A model generated the notes under the pieces. That model saw only the letters and a list, made by a program, of their open reading frames with translations. It ran no database searches and was not told the origin of the DNA. The translations under genes were made by a program, and so were the position numbers. A DNA stretch of 64,000 bases, taken from contig CM019063.1 in NCBI GenBank assembly GCA_009667805.1, forward strand, positions 404,308,959 to 404,372,958, written 5' to 3'. The stretch's first letter is position 1. Every line of letters begins with the position of its first letter. Shown piece after piece: positions 11,825-23,341 of this stretch. This DNA is from Leptobrachium leishanense. Lineage: Eukaryota > Chordata > Amphibia > Anura > Megophryidae.

Positions 11825-14706
11825 TTTTTTTTGTAAATAAAAGTTTTTATTGAAATTTTTCACAGTAAACAAAGATATACGAAAGTTGTACATGTATCAA
11901 AGTCATCAGCTCGCAGGCTGGGCGGTGGCATCATCATAAAACAACATGTATCTTTTACATTCGAGTTAGGTATCAGACTTAGAAGACTAAGTATCAGCAT
12001 CAAGTCAGATTAACATTGTTGGGATCACGTGGAAAGGGTAAATCAAACTAAGACCAAAAAAAAGGGGGGTATTGGTGAGGGGGGAAATGGCCTGGGAATG
12101 TGGGCAAATCCCTACTGGGCACAGAAACCATAAAACAGTGCATTCACTATACGTCAAGGGTAGAGACTAGAGCGTCTTAAGAAGGAATGTGGTCAGATAC
12201 AACGTCACATTGGCTCAATTACAGTAACAAGGCACGAAATTCTGCTCCTCCCGATTGGAGGATCCAAGTACTCCAAATCTGAGTATATTGGGCCGTCATA
12301 CTGTTTATTGAGTAGTACAGTTGTTCGACTCTATGGAGCTCTTCCATTTTAGAGAGCCAAAGGTGCATGGGAGGGATCACCCTTTGCTTCCAAAATAGGG
12401 GTATTAGACTTTTGGCAACATTCAGAATGCGGATACACACCGATTTTTTTTTTTTTTGTAACCTGAAGTAGCGTAGTGTACAAGATGTAATAGCATGGTG
12501 GCTGGTCGGAAGTCGGGGGGAGGTTCTATGAACAGTTGAGTGATTTTATGTATCTTTTCCCAATATAGGCGAATTACTGGACAAGACCACCATATGTGAA
12601 GTGCCGATCCCGGGCTTTCACCACAACACCAGCACTCATCCGACATATCAGGAACCACATGACTAAGCTGTTCAGGGGTCTTATACCACAGGGATAGTAA
12701 TTTATATGCCGTCTCCTGTGTTTTCGATGAGACCGAGCAGTGGTGTATAAGGTCGCAGATTTTCCCCCATTGGGAGTCGGACAGAGTAGTTTCTAACATC
12801 ATCTCCCAACTGCCCATAAACCTCAGCGGGGGGGTTCTATTTGAGCGCTGGAGGAGTTCATATAAATAGGACATGCCATGTGGCAGTAGGTCAGCTGTCA
12901 TGCACTGTTTTTCAAATTCTGTTAGAGGGTGGGTCAGTTTTGTTCGTTGGGGTATAGATCTGATAAAGCTAGCAATCTGTTGATATCGGAATATCGTAGG
13001 AAAGTCACTGCCTTATCGCCCAGTATATCAGTAAGCGAGGCAAGTTGTTGGTCTCGAAATACGTCACGAATGCGCGGTGTTTGTGTTTGCAGCAAGTCTG
13101 TGAATATCGACGGGGTGTAAGACGTGGGCGTGGAGGCTTGGCATAACAACGGCGTAAGCGGCGACGGGTCGGAGGACAGGTCTAAAACACGCATTACTCA
13201 ATGCCATATGCGTAGTGTAGCTGAGGTGTAATGTAGATCACGTACCTGGCATAGCCCTTGCAGTTTAGGCAGCCAAGGTAGGACAGTGAGGGGAATCCCG
13301 GCTTCGTCTTGTTCAACCACCCCCCACGCTTTGAGTTTGCGGGGTTTTGCCCATTCCAGAATACGCTGAAGGTGGCAAGCCGTATGGTATATCGCGAAGT
13401 TTGGGATGGCAAGCCCCCCCCTGCTTTAGGTAGGGTAAGGATGGAAAATTTTAGCCTCGGTCGGGATCCCCTCCACACATAATTCGAGATCTGCGTCTGT
13501 AGGTCCCGAAAAAAGGTTTGCGGGAGGTCAATGGGAATCATCTGAAAGAGGTATAAAATACGAGGGAGTACATTCATTTTGATTGCCTGGACGCGACCCA
13601 GCCAGGAAATGTGCGGATAGTTCCAGGCCTTCAGATCCGTGGAGATAGTCGCGAGCATGGGCGCAAAGTTGTCTCTGAACATTAAAGTATGGTCAGAGGT
13701 CAACCAGATTCCCAGGTACTTAATTGTATCCTCGGCCCATTGGATCGAGAAGTCTGGCCGTATGGATTGAGCCTTCGACCGTGGCATGGACACATTTAAC
13801 AGGAAGGACTTGGCGAAATTAATTTTCAAGTTGGAGAGGTTACCGTATACTTCAAAATCTTTCAATAAGTTGGGCAAAGTCGTTTCTGGGTGAGTCACGA
13901 AAAAAAGGAGATCATCCGCGAAAGCAGCTACCCTGTGCTCCGTCCGGCCAGTCCGGATCCCTCTGATGTCCGGGCTAGTGGCCAGTTCCCGGCGTAGGGT
14001 TGTCAAGTCGGTTAACTGGGCAGAGTCAAGGGATTCCTTATGTAAGGTCTTCAGGTTGTGAATGCGAGCTAAGAGATCGATTGTAGCTGCCTCCCTGTGT
14101 TTTTTTTGCTCTGACGCGTTACGAATATAAAACCCACGTATGACACATTTATGTGCTTCCCAGATGGACAGTGGAGACACATCTGGCGTGTCATTGTCCT
14201 GAAAATATAGGGCTAGGGTCTGCTCACAGTCGTTTGAAGTCAGGGGGTCAGTCAGGAGGAATTCATTAAGTCGCCAGGCTGGGACGGCAGGGCGGTGCAG
14301 AGGGGAAAGAAGATGCATTGTGACCGGGGCATGGTCAGACCATGTCAAAGATCCAATCCGGACTAATTGTAAATCAGATAAATAATAGTGCGGTATAAAG
14401 AAATAATCCAGTCGAGAATAGATCTGCGCAGGGTGTGAAAAATAGGTGTAGTCTTTGTCCTCCGTGCGCATTGCCCTCCAACAGTCCACTAATCTGTGTG
14501 TATGCAACAATTTGGAGATAGAGCGAGTGACATGTGGGGGGACAGCTGAGCGTCCGAGGACATGTCAAGGCGGGGATCCAGTGGTACATTCCTTAATTTG
14601 CCCATTTCGGGGTCCGCTGGATGCCTAAAACATTCTGGTGGGGGAATCTGCGGAGGAGCTCGTGCTTCACACAGCCTTCTCCATCGGCTGTCAGGCCACG
14701 CCCCAC
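11825..14706 (-). mobile_element. L1-type LINE, internally deleted
   Basis: Bounded by a 17-bp target duplication GAGAAAGTGTAATTTTC (11808-11824, 14707-14723), the product of target-primed reverse transcription. On the minus strand it begins GGGGCGTGGCC at the right and ends at the left in a tail reading TTTTATTTACAAAAAA. The start matches the start of the element at 37648-39194, so both are probably one L1 lineage with intact 5' ends. At 2882 bp it is far shorter than a full L1, because internal segments are missing. Confidence 0.88.
12219..14510 (-). pseudogene. Degenerate L1 ORF2 (endonuclease/RT remnant)
   Basis: ORF2 normally encodes an apurinic endonuclease, a reverse transcriptase and a C-terminal zinc finger that copy L1 RNA into the genome. 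At 13194-14510 the frame shows the end of the endonuclease (SRLDYFFIP, WSDHAPV) and then passes straight into the RT catalytic region (AFADDLLFF) and a KYLGIWL block. The RT fingers, several hundred residues, are absent, which indicates an internal deletion. After frame changes at about 13194 and 12930 the C-terminal part (12422-12901) shows the CWCCGESPGSALHIWWSC cysteine/histidine motif typical of vertebrate L1. The product cannot be functional. Confidence 0.85.
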
Positions 14707-14913
14707 GAGAAAGTGTAATTTTCATGCTTTCCCAATGTACTTAAATCCAGGAAAACCCTTAAATATAGACAGTTTTATAATATTGTGTCTTTAATAGAAA
14801 GGTAGTGCAGCTTCCCAATATATCAGCCAAAAGGGAACTAAGCTCCTCCTGCTAAAATAGTGAGGGAACTGCATTCCCTTGTGTTCCTGCAGGACTTGAC
14901 CCCTGAAGTATAT

Positions 14914-15281
14914 GCTGAATCATAAACTCAGTGGCAAAGTGCCTGTGCATGCTTGCTAAACATTCTTGAATGGAGCAATGCACAGAATAACCTATTCAAT
15001 GCAATGGGAGCATTAGAATTGGATTTCTAACACATTCATTATAGTTTAGAAATCTATTGCTGGGGTTTTATGTCTGTGCCAGCCTGCACACCACAAATAT
15101 ATCAGACCGCTAAAAGAAATATACAGCATAGGACTTACAAGATGCTGTACATTCATGTTGTGGCAAGTGTATGCAATGTATGATCATACTTTGTATCCAA
15201 ATTCCCAAACGTTATTCCTAAATTAGGTGTTTTGAAAAGCTGTAGCACTAAAATTCCCTCTGTGTTCCTCAATCCCAATTC
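14914..15281. other. Short spacer
   Basis: Nothing recognisable between two hAT elements. Confidence 0.5.
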
Positions 15282-15289
15282 CTCTAGAC

Positions 15290-15425
15290 CAGGGGTCGGC
15301 AGCCTTGGCTCCCTGATGTTTTGGGAACTACAACTCCCACAATCCTCTGTCACCCATTAGGCTGACTGAGCCACATGGGAAATGTAGTTCAAAAAACCTC
15401 AGGGAGTCAAGGTTGCTGACCCCTG
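15290..15425. mobile_element. hAT-type MITE, 136 bp
   Basis: Inverted ends CAGGGGTCGGCAGCCTTGGC and CAAGGTTGCTGACCCCTG; 8-bp target duplication CTCTAGAC / CTCTAGAT (15282-15289, 15426-15433) with one mismatch. The interior holds GGGAACTACAACTCCCA. Confidence 0.88.
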
Positions 15426-15433
15426 CTCTAGAT

Positions 15434-15585
15434 GGTAAGCTCTTATGAGCGGGGCCCTCTACACCTCTTGTTTCCATCCCATGTCAATTTATCTGTATCT
15501 CGTCCCTTTTGGTTATTGTAAAGCGCTGCAGAAACTGTTGGTGCTATATAAATGATGACAATAATAATAATAACTATACTAAAGT
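15434..15585 (+). repeat. SINE-type sequence with AAT tail
   Basis: GGGGCCCTCTACACCTC ... TTGTAAAGCGCTGCAGAAAC ... GGTGCTATATAAATGATGAC followed by an AAT microsatellite. The same sequence recurs at 18890-19022 and 47515-47640. The tail is very common in frog genomes. Confidence 0.7.
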
Positions 15586-15599
15586 GGAGTGCTCTGAAT

Positions 15600-17454
15600 T
15601 TGCTGTCGAATTAATGGTCAACTGACAGAATAGTAAGTCGAATTATATTTTGGCTGCAACTCCCAAATTCTAATACATTGCCTTTTTTAAAAGCAAATGT
15701 GACATTATTCAAAAGCTAGATAACATGAGAACACCTCTACTTTTTACAGGCTTTGCCTGGGACCTCCTGCTCTGACAGCTACAGACGTTTGATGACATCA
15801 AGAAAGCCAGGAATGTCTGGAAACTACTCAGTCAGCTGCCGGTCTTTTACTGCTTATAATGATACAGTGAAAAGTGTTGTAATCATTTACCATTAACTCA
15901 ATACTCGCACTCGCCATTACTCCGCATGACACATTTTGGCAGAATGTAGTTTGTAATAATTAAGAACTATCAATCAATTAACGAAATGTATCTCCTCTGG
16001 GAATACTCAGGCATGGCTCACGTCTACTGAACAGTCAGATGAAGGGCTCTGTCTGGCCCAGTGTCCAATCCAAGGTTTGCTGCTCCTATCTAAGACATGT
16101 ATAGAATATCACCTGTCACAGGATTCCTCTTTTCAGGTATAATTGGATCATAAGCAGAGTGCTTCATAAGGGCTTGGTTAAAAACTCAACTCTAAGATGC
16201 ATATTATAATTTTACCATGGTGACCTTTGCACTCGTTAAACCGTCCTGATCACACGTTAACAATAACACTTCCCTATCAGGTGGGTAATTGGTAAGAGAG
16301 GGGCATTATTCAAGGCTTAAAGACATAAACCTAATTCAGTCTATGAACTAGACATGCCACTGGGAATCTTGGCTTGCTATGTTACATCCAGAAAGGTATG
16401 AAACTACAGTAAACCCTCTCAGCAAAAGTAGATACATTAAAGAGGAAAATCTCTGCTTTCCAGTCACATTAATGTCCCTGGCACAGGAATGGCATGTCAA
16501 AATGGCATTAGATTTCGCTTTTATCGTTCTAGCCTTTGAATATGTGGGGGAAGTCGCTGTCTCTTCCAATGTAAGGTTCTTCTGATTCATAATTAAAATT
16601 TTATGTATGTATTCATATTTTACAGGACCTAAAGCAGACCATGAAATTTTAATTCATTAAAATATTTCCTTAAAGGAGGGCAGCATTTTCTGTCTCTCAC
16701 TGACACAAGGGAGAGCTGAAGACAGTTTATTTGGTATGTCACACCCCTCTACCATCTCTCCTTTGGCAAATCCTGCTCTAAAGAAGTTAAGCAGCATAGT
16801 CACCTGTGTTCCTATCTTGACAGTGATATACAGACAGGTATCTTAAGCTTTTAAGTTAGCGGAGGGCTGGTAAGGGAGCCTGAGGGGACAATTGCCCCAT
16901 GGGGCGTGAGTCATAACCTCCCAGGATCAGTCTTCTGCTGATTAAATGGAGCATGAGGTGTGCTGGTGTGTCTGTACACACCTCACTGCAGAAGAGAGGC
17001 TTCCATGGAGCAATTGCTCATTTATAGGGTGTTCTAAGTACTAAGTATAAATTACATTCTAGTATTATTGTACGTAGACTCCCTACCTGCCTCAAGGTCT
17101 TAATCGACTAGAGTCTAGACCCTCTCTACTTCTAGTTGCAAATCATGCTTCAGCGACGCCATCACTTTTGCACTCTTATACTTCTGTTCACCAGAAGATG
17201 TATATGGTACAAGTCACACTGTCCTACACTTGGCTTCTTTATGATAAATTAGAAGGTTTGCTTGTGTTCATTTTTAATGATGGCTGGAGTTGTTGAGGTG
17301 TAATGGACCGCCATGCAAGTCAACTTTGTCGGTTTAAAAAATAAATAAGTAAAACAAAAGGACTTTGAGTGATCTCTGTTTTTAATGCTTTACATAAACT
17401 CACAACCTTCAATCAAAGCCATATGCCATGTGAGACAGACGTCATTTGAATGTC
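15600..17454. other. Spacer without recognised genes
   Basis: No coding region, RNA gene or bounded element is supported. Short frames on both strands at about 16350-16590 overlap each other and show no domain. Confidence 0.5.
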
Positions 17455-17457
17455 TTA

Positions 17458-17899
17458 GGCTGGGGACAGACGAACGCAGTGCGAACGTGCGTTTAGGCGC
17501 ATTTTATTACGGCCACGGTAGCAGCAAATGACGTCCAACGCAGGCCCACACACGAAGTACGGCCGCACGAAAGTTCAGCCGCGCAACGCAAGCGTCAAAC
17601 GAAACGAACGCATTTTCGCAAGAACGTCGAACCGCTAGTACTGACGTACAGAGTAGTGCGCTGCGTCCGCTGCATCCGCATAGCAGCGTTTGTGCGTGAT
17701 TAGGAGACATCAGACGCTGCTCATGTCCGGCCAACATAACGTCCAGACACCCAAAGTTTCCTGGTTTGGATCCGTAAAAATCACGGCCGAAATTGCGCAT
17801 TGTATGACCGCTATCGCGTCTTCCGTGAAAAAATGCGTTCGGACGCATCAACGCACTTTTGACGGTAGACGTGAAAAATGCATTAGTCTGACCCTAGCC
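17458..17899. mobile_element. PIF/Harbinger-like MITE, copy M5
   Basis: Ends GGCTGGGGACAGACGAACG and CATTAGTCTGACCCTAGCC with a perfect TTA target duplication (17455-17457, 17900-17902). The interior shares GTACGGCCGCACGAAAG and CCTGGTTTGGATCCGTAAA with M4. Confidence 0.9.
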
Positions 17900-17993
17900 T
17901 TACCCAGAGTCGCGCACCGCACACGGGGAACGTAGCTCCGCAACACATCTCTCTGAATTGCTGCGATACGCAAAAGACTTCTGCAATAATAAA

Positions 17994-17994
<1 letters not shown>

Positions 17995-18027
<33 letters not shown>
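17995..18027. repeat. (TA)n microsatellite
   Basis: Uninterrupted TA repeats followed by a T run. Confidence 0.9.
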
Positions 18028-18034
<7 letters not shown>

Positions 18035-18402
18035 TATTTTCAACTTAAAGCAAATAAAATTTATATATAAATATGGAATAGATCAACTAGAAAAACACAA
18101 AAACAATAAACAATTTGTAGTCATGTTACTTTATTTATAATTACAGTGTTAAAAAGGGATATTCTAGTTTTTTTAAAGGGAATCCAATCTGTAAAAATAA
18201 GAATTTTAGCAACTGAAACTATTTTTTTTGTTTTGTAGATCCAATGCCCTGCTAGCCACTGTAAGGCGGAAAAAACAAAGTCTGCATGAAAATATAGTTT
18301 AAAGCCTGTTGAATTGCAAGCTTGTAAGAAACAATTATTCATAGACTTGTGAAAAAGCACTTCCTAAAAATCATTCAAAGCATATAGTGGCATGACAAGC
18401 AG

Positions 18403-18889
18403 CAGGGGTGTAACTACCAGGGGTGCAGAGGGTGCGACTGCACCTGGGCCCTTGACTCCGGGGGGCCCACACTTGCCTGCCTGGGCCTGGGGGCTTGCCT
18501 ATAATATAGAATTCTTCTTTTAATTTATTTTATACTTATTTGTGAGTTATACTTTGGAGCCTTGTAATACACTTATATACACCACATATTACTGTGAGTT
18601 TTGTTGCTGTAAACCTCTGTGATTTACACTGATACACCGTGCACATTACTGTGTGTTGTATTGCTGTGGAGCTCTGTGAGATACACATAGTGCACATTAC
18701 AATAAAATGGGATGGACTGAAGAGGTCATAGTGAACCTGGAAAAAATGCGATACTATCTGGAGTCAACATTGTGGACCAGGAGTGGACCAATGCATGTTA
18801 ACGGGAGGGGGGGAATATGTTTTTGCCTAGGGTGGGGGGGGGGTCATGGTTCCTGCACCTGGGCCCTGAGGTTTCTAGTTACGCCTCTG
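18403..18889. mobile_element. hAT-type element that contains a duplication breakpoint
   Basis: Inverted ends CAGGGGTGTAACTACCAGG and CTAGTTACGCCTCTG with an 8-bp target duplication ACAAGCAG / ACGAGCAG (18395-18402, 18890-18897; one mismatch). Length 487 bp. The left end of the 4.2-kb tandem unit begins inside it at 18678, so copy 3 carries only its right half (47298-47514). Confidence 0.85.
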
Positions 18890-19022
18890 ACGAGCAGGGC
18901 CCTCTACACCTCTTGTTTCCACCATATGTCTGTTTATCTGTATCTTGTTCCCTTTGGTTATTGTAAAGCACTGCGGAAACTGTTGGCGCTATATAAATGA
19001 TGACAATTATAATAATAATAAT
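18890..19022 (+). repeat. SINE-type sequence with AAT tail, copy 1 unit
   Basis: AGGGCCCTCTACACCTCTTG to GGCGCTATATAAATGATGAC plus an ATAAT tail, as at 15434. Copy 3 of the unit has the same sequence at about 47515-47640. Confidence 0.7.
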
Positions 19023-19416
19023 GACTGAGGATATGTACAGGATTTTCTTTTAAAATTTAATTTCTCAGCCTTTCTCAGTATGTTTAAAGAACCAGTCTAC
19101 AAAAAAATAAATATATATACTGTATATATAAAAATAAATAAATGCCCCCTTACCATTTTGCACAGGTAATGCTGACAACAACTGGCACATCATTTTCTTA
19201 AATTTATTTTAGGTGAACATACTCACCATTTCTCACTGAGCGCACGAGGAAACGCCTCCGCTTTGCACAGCGATTTCTGCCAAACGATGCAGGAGGACAC
19301 AACATGCAACCTGACCACTTTACAAACACTGACCAGTTTTTAGCTTTTTAGAGTGTCCATTTAATTAACTTCAATCTTTAGGACTTAAAAACCAAGGACA
19401 CCATTACATTCTTGGT

Positions 19417-19456
19417 GCTAACGTTAACGCTCACCTGAGTGAGCGTTAACGTTAGC
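19417..19456. repeat. Perfect 40-bp palindrome, unit copy 1
   Basis: Arms GCTAACGTTAACGCTCAC and GTGAGCGTTAACGTTAGC (18 bp each) around the loop CTGA. It is retained without change in all three unit copies. Confidence 0.9.
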
Positions 19457-19977
19457 CCCCCTGGTGGCCCTAGCGCGGGCGCACCATATTACAATCCAAA
19501 TGCTAATGAGTTAAAAACCCATTAGCGATTGGAATATTGCGCTTTTCAGCGTGAGGTTACTGTGCTTTGCGCTCCCTATGCTTAACATGGGGAGATCAAA
19601 GTGTTAGTATATTGCAATACTAGCGCTAATTAACACTAATTACCGTCCGGCTGCGGTTACTGAAAAGATAAACACAGCCTGGACTTGGTGCTAACGGATT
19701 CCGCTGCTGCAGAAACCATTAGCATCATCAGAAACCCCCCCCAATAAAATCAGATATTCACCTCCTATCCCATGGCGAGGACCGCAGCTCCAACCGAATC
19801 CTCTGTCTGCCGGGAGCAGGGAGAGACTGGGGGGAAAAGTCCCCCCAGTCTCTCTCTGCAGATCACTATGCCGACCTGCCGGATCTCGTTAGGCGAGATC
19901 CAGCAGGTCATGTGACCGGTGCCGACTGCCGCAATGGAGTCCTATGGACTCCATGGAGGAGATGCGTGCGGCAGCAC

Positions 19978-20343
19978 TTTTTATTATTATTATTATATTC
20001 TTTATTTATAAAGCACCAGCATATTCCGCAGCGCTGTACAATAAGCACAGTATAGACAGGGTTACAATACATTGAACAACATTTGACAAACAGTACAGGA
20101 GGAGATGAGGCCCTATTCCCGTAGGAACTCACAATCTGGGAAGGTTGGGGTTGGAAACAGGAGGAGAGGACTGTAAGGTGAGAGTGATTGATGGTTGCTC
20201 AGTGAGTTGGGTGGTAGGCTTCCCTAAATTGGAACGTTTTAAGGGAGCGTTTGAAGGAAGAGAAGTTAGGGGAAAGTCTGACAGTACGAGGGAGAGCGTT
20301 CCAGAGAGTGGGGGCTGCGCGTGAGAAATCCTGCAGTCCTGCA
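19978..20343 (-). mobile_element. SINE-like insertion, unit copy 1
   Basis: On the minus strand it ends GCTGCGGAATATGCTGGTGC ... TTTATAAATAAAG plus an AAT tail. Flanks are GCACTT on both sides, a short target duplication. Copy 2 has the empty site (GCAGCACTTAGCGCTG, near 32750), while copy 3 has the insertion. Confidence 0.78.
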
Positions 20344-20569
20344 CTTAGCGCTGTCGTGCGCATCCCGGGGTTTAGTGCCCGATAATGATGCAGGGAGCTT
20401 TTTTAGCGCCTGCATCGAAATATCCTGCTAAAACAGGGACACAAAGGAGAAACCTACAGGCGCAGGTTTTTCTCCTTTGCATTTCGATTTTAGTGCGATG
20501 CCTGTAATGATGCCCCAAATGTTTTATTTCACAGACATACTGAAGACTTTTTATGTCGTCTCCCCCTAA

Positions 20570-20875
20570 GGCTGGTGTCAGATGAGCGTTTTTAAGAGCG
20601 GAAGGAACGTACACGATAGTGGACGTTCCTTCCACCCGACACCCTTCTGGCCACCTCGCTGAGCGCAGCTACAGAGGATCACGCTTTGCAGCATCGAACG
20701 TGCGTCGTAGCGCTTTGACGGGAGGCTTTCTGAACGGACACAACAAGCCTGCTGTAGCATGCGCAATTTGTGTGCGCTACAGCGTGTGGCCAGCCCCGAA
20801 GCGTAACAACACTGCGACAGACGCCGGGAGGCATGTCAGTACGGGAGCACATAGGGCGCTTGTCTGACATGGCCC
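20570..20875. mobile_element. Harbinger-type MITE inside unit copy 1
   Basis: Ends GGCTGGTGTCAGATGAGCG and (inverted) GGGCCATGTCAGACAAGCG, flanked by TAA and TTA. Length 306 bp in all three units. It is related to the M1-M6 family by its terminal motif but has a different interior. Confidence 0.75.
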
Positions 20876-21189
20876 TTATTTAGCACCCTACCAGAGAGGC
20901 CAGCGACTCCTTGTGATCCTTATTTTGTAGGAGGGGGTGAGAAGCTCACCGGTATAATTCAAAATGTAATTTACCAATATTTTAATCTTCTAACCACCTT
21001 AAAAATAACAAAACTTATGCAAAATTGCCATTTCACCCTACAAATGTGAGTAAACGAACATGTCAGCATCACATCCCAAGTAAATGTTATTACAATCCTC
21101 GCAACCCCCCCCCCCCATCCCTTATAAAAAGTGCTTGGTAGTGAATGGCTGAAACAAAATATACAGAAGTTTTCGTAATAACAAAAAAC

Positions 21190-21195
21190 TTTATT
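21190..21195 (-). terminator. AATAAA poly(A) signal, ORF copy 1
   Basis: The minus-strand AATAAA lies about 7 bases past the stop codon of the 275-codon frame. It is the same in all three unit copies. Confidence 0.6.
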
Positions 21196-21201
21196 AAAAG
21201 T

Positions 21202-22029
21202 TTAAATCAGTATATTTGATTCAGATCCCAAAGCATCCTGGGCATCGGCGTCCACGACTTTGGTCTCTCCGGCGAAAAATTCTTTGAAGAAAATGTCTGA
21301 TTCGCTGTCCAACGGTTCGGCGTGGAGGAGGGGAAGCCACCTGTTCATTCTCGTTGCATTTTCTGTATCAGGGTCGTCCTTTCTCAGTCCTGAGGTTTGT
21401 TCCAGAGAGTCCTCTGGATGTCCTTCATCTGCACGTTCCTGATCTGTGCTGCTGATCTCATTGACGTTGGCCACAGTTTGCTGCTCAGAGGCTTCTAGCA
21501 TCATATTGGCAAATGATACACCCACCTCTTCATACGGCCCATCAGGGGAACTTCCACTCTCCAGACACGGAAGGTGAGAGAGTTCCAATTCATTCAGATC
21601 ATCAGTGTCTAAATTCGGCTCGGCTGAGGGCTGGACAATAAAGCTCCGGCAAAGTATCAGAATCCACGGGGGTGACATATTGTCCCAGACCATTAGATTT
21701 ATAAATTGGTATATTGGTTCCTGGGTATGTTCATCTACCAGCTCACCCGCGGAAATGATGAAGATGTTTGTCCCCCGTTGCATCTCTTCGTAATAATCAT
21801 CCTCAGCTACATAGCTAGCAGGATCATACGGTTCAAAAAAATCAGTTTCCATCACCTTTTCTCCAGCCATACCAACGCACGCTAATTTGATCACCTCCAC
21901 AACGTCTTCCAAATGATGCACTGTGTTGTGCAGTCCGGAACAGCTGTACTTCAATATGATGTCATAGAACCTCAAGAAGCTTCTTATTGTGACATCACTC
22001 GAGCTATACTGAAGACAATAAGGTGTCAT
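21202..22029 (-). CDS. Unrecognised protein of the tandem unit, copy 1 (C-terminus frameshifted)
   Basis: A 275-codon frame in the same place as the 269-codon frames at 45613-46422 and 49837-50646, and nearly identical to them up to about residue 226. I do not recognise the family. It has a mixed N-terminal part (SFLRFYDIILKYSC, NIFIISAGELV, PPWILILCRSF), acidic stretches around residues 65-82 and 140-168, and a Ser/Glu-rich linker. Compared with the other copies, one G is missing near 21355, which replaces their Arg-rich C-terminus with an acidic one ending ESNILI. There is no in-frame stop. A CTTATTGTCTTCAG tract just inside the 5' end looks like a splice acceptor, so the true product could start upstream. 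Expression is unknown. Confidence 0.5.
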   Translation of the reverse strand: MTPYCLQYSSSDVTIRSFLRFYDIILKYSCSGLHNTVHHLEDVVEVIKLACVGMAGEKVMETDFFEPYDPASYVAEDDYYEEMQRGTNIFIISAGELVDEHTQEPIYQFINLMVWDNMSPPWILILCRSFIVQPSAEPNLDTDDLNELELSHLPCLESGSSPDGPYEEVGVSFANMMLEASEQQTVANVNEISSTDQERADEGHPEDSLEQTSGLRKDDPDTENATRMNRWLPLLHAEPLDSESDIFFKEFFAGETKVVDADAQDALGSESNILI

Positions 22030-22188
22030 TTTTAAAAGAGACAGTGTTGTCTGTTTAATATTTACTACAATACATATTTGTTTCTGGGCAAAGCAATATT
22101 AACAGACATCCTGGCAGTGGAGGGGACACATGCATTCCTAGGTTTCTGGAGTGTCTGTGTGAACAGAAGTGCTTGACTTGTTTACATA

Positions 22189-23263
22189 TGTAGCGCTCAC
22201 TCCCGGAGGAGCCGCTGAAAATGAACCACGGGTCAGTCTCCCCGCACTAGGGAATAAATATACTCCAACACAGTTGTGAGTTTTTATCATTTAAATAGTT
22301 TACTAAAATCTTGAGCAGATGTTGAAGCACGGTATTCACAAGTATTATTACAATATTTTCGTATTACGGTAAAACGCGCAGCGGAAAAGAAACGAAACAC
22401 GAGGCTTCGTATTTCGGAAAATAAAATATTCGCGACCGAACATAAAAGCATGCAATTTCCCGATAGTTCAGAAAAAGGGACATGTAACGAAACCCCAAAC
22501 ATACAATCCCTTTCGTATTACGGCAAACGCGCAGCGGAAAAAGAGAAAAATGTATTCGGAACGTATCTTTGTCTTTAACCCCCGTTCCGATTCGTAAAAG
22601 GAAATGAGTCCTGTACAAGTTAAGTTCCAGAATGTGAGAAGCGTATCTGTGTGTGTGTGTGGTACCCGGGTACTGTTCAACTGGCCAGTGAATTTATTAA
22701 AGAAAGGTCTCGACTAGTCAGTTGGGGCCCTGTAAACTTTAAAGAGAAAACAGCAGCTTGACCTTTAATCATACAACAGCCTTGGAGGCCTCTCACCCAT
22801 CCGACGCAGGCTTTAGGCTCCGCTGACCCAGGACGTCTCTCCGCCGGATCTTGACTGGGGATACTAGCGGCCGGATCCGTTGTCTACCTTCCTGCAGCTT
22901 GTCCAGCTCCCGCCTGCTCTCTCGTTCGATTCCGCCGGTCTGCAGCTGTTGTCTGGGTACTGGCAAGTCTCCTTCTCCTCAGGTGGAGTGACCCAAATAG
23001 GAATTACAGGTCTCCCTCAGGCTTTGGCCTAGCTCCTCCAGTGGTCTCCTCAGTGCGTCTGCTTTCTCTCATCCCCTGGCGCGCTCTGGAACTTTCTCCA
23101 CGAGGCAGAGGATGTAAGACTCCAGTCTCCACCCACTTCCTGGCTTCTTGCAAAGCATGCCAGTTATTGTAGTCCCAATGTCCAGCATCTCTGATTGCGA
23201 TAGTCTCCATCTTGTGGCCAAAAATAAGTACTGCCACAGCAAGATTTTTAGCACAGCGCTACA
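22189..23263 (-). repeat. Gypsy 3' LTR (complete, 1075 bp)
   Basis: Begins TGTAGCGCT and ends AGCGCTACA on the plus strand, a perfect inverted terminus of the TG...CA type. It abuts the polypurine tract at 23264-23274. Confidence 0.92.
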
Positions 23264-23274
23264 CTCTCCCCCCT
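23264..23274 (-). promoter_or_regulatory. Gypsy polypurine tract
   Basis: AGGGGGGAGAG on the minus strand, directly next to the 3' LTR. This is the primer position for plus-strand DNA synthesis. Confidence 0.85.
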
Positions 23275-23341
23275 AAAACTCTTGGGTCTCTCCAAGGAGG
23301 TACAACAGTTACATTACATTTCCACAATATTTGAATACAAT

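Larger units (their letters stand above)
11671..14905. mobile_element. hAT element split by an L1 insertion
   Basis: Inverted ends CAGGGGTCAAGTCCT and AGGACTTGACCCCTG are flanked by a perfect 8-bp target duplication AAGTATAT (11663-11670, 14906-14913). Without the L1 inside it the element is only about 340 bp, so it is a non-autonomous hAT. Confidence 0.92.
18678..22188. repeat. Tandem 4.2-kb unit, copy 1 (right end lost)
   Basis: Begins GAGATACACATAGTGCACATT inside the hAT element. In order it holds the right half of that element, a SINE-type tail (18890-19022), a 40-bp palindrome, a SINE-like insertion (19978-20343), a Harbinger-type MITE (20570-20875) and the minus-strand ORF at 21202-22029. 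It stops where the gypsy LTR begins. Compared with copy 3 the last 0.7 kb of the unit is missing. Confidence 0.9.

Noticed and set aside
20619..20870. An 82-codon frame repeated in each tandem unit (also near 33031 and 49235)
   Set aside because: It lies within the Harbinger-type MITE and overlaps equally long frames on the other strand; no domain.
23004..23254. Short minus-strand frames near the inner end of the gypsy 3' LTR
   Set aside because: They lie within the LTR and carry no recognisable domain.
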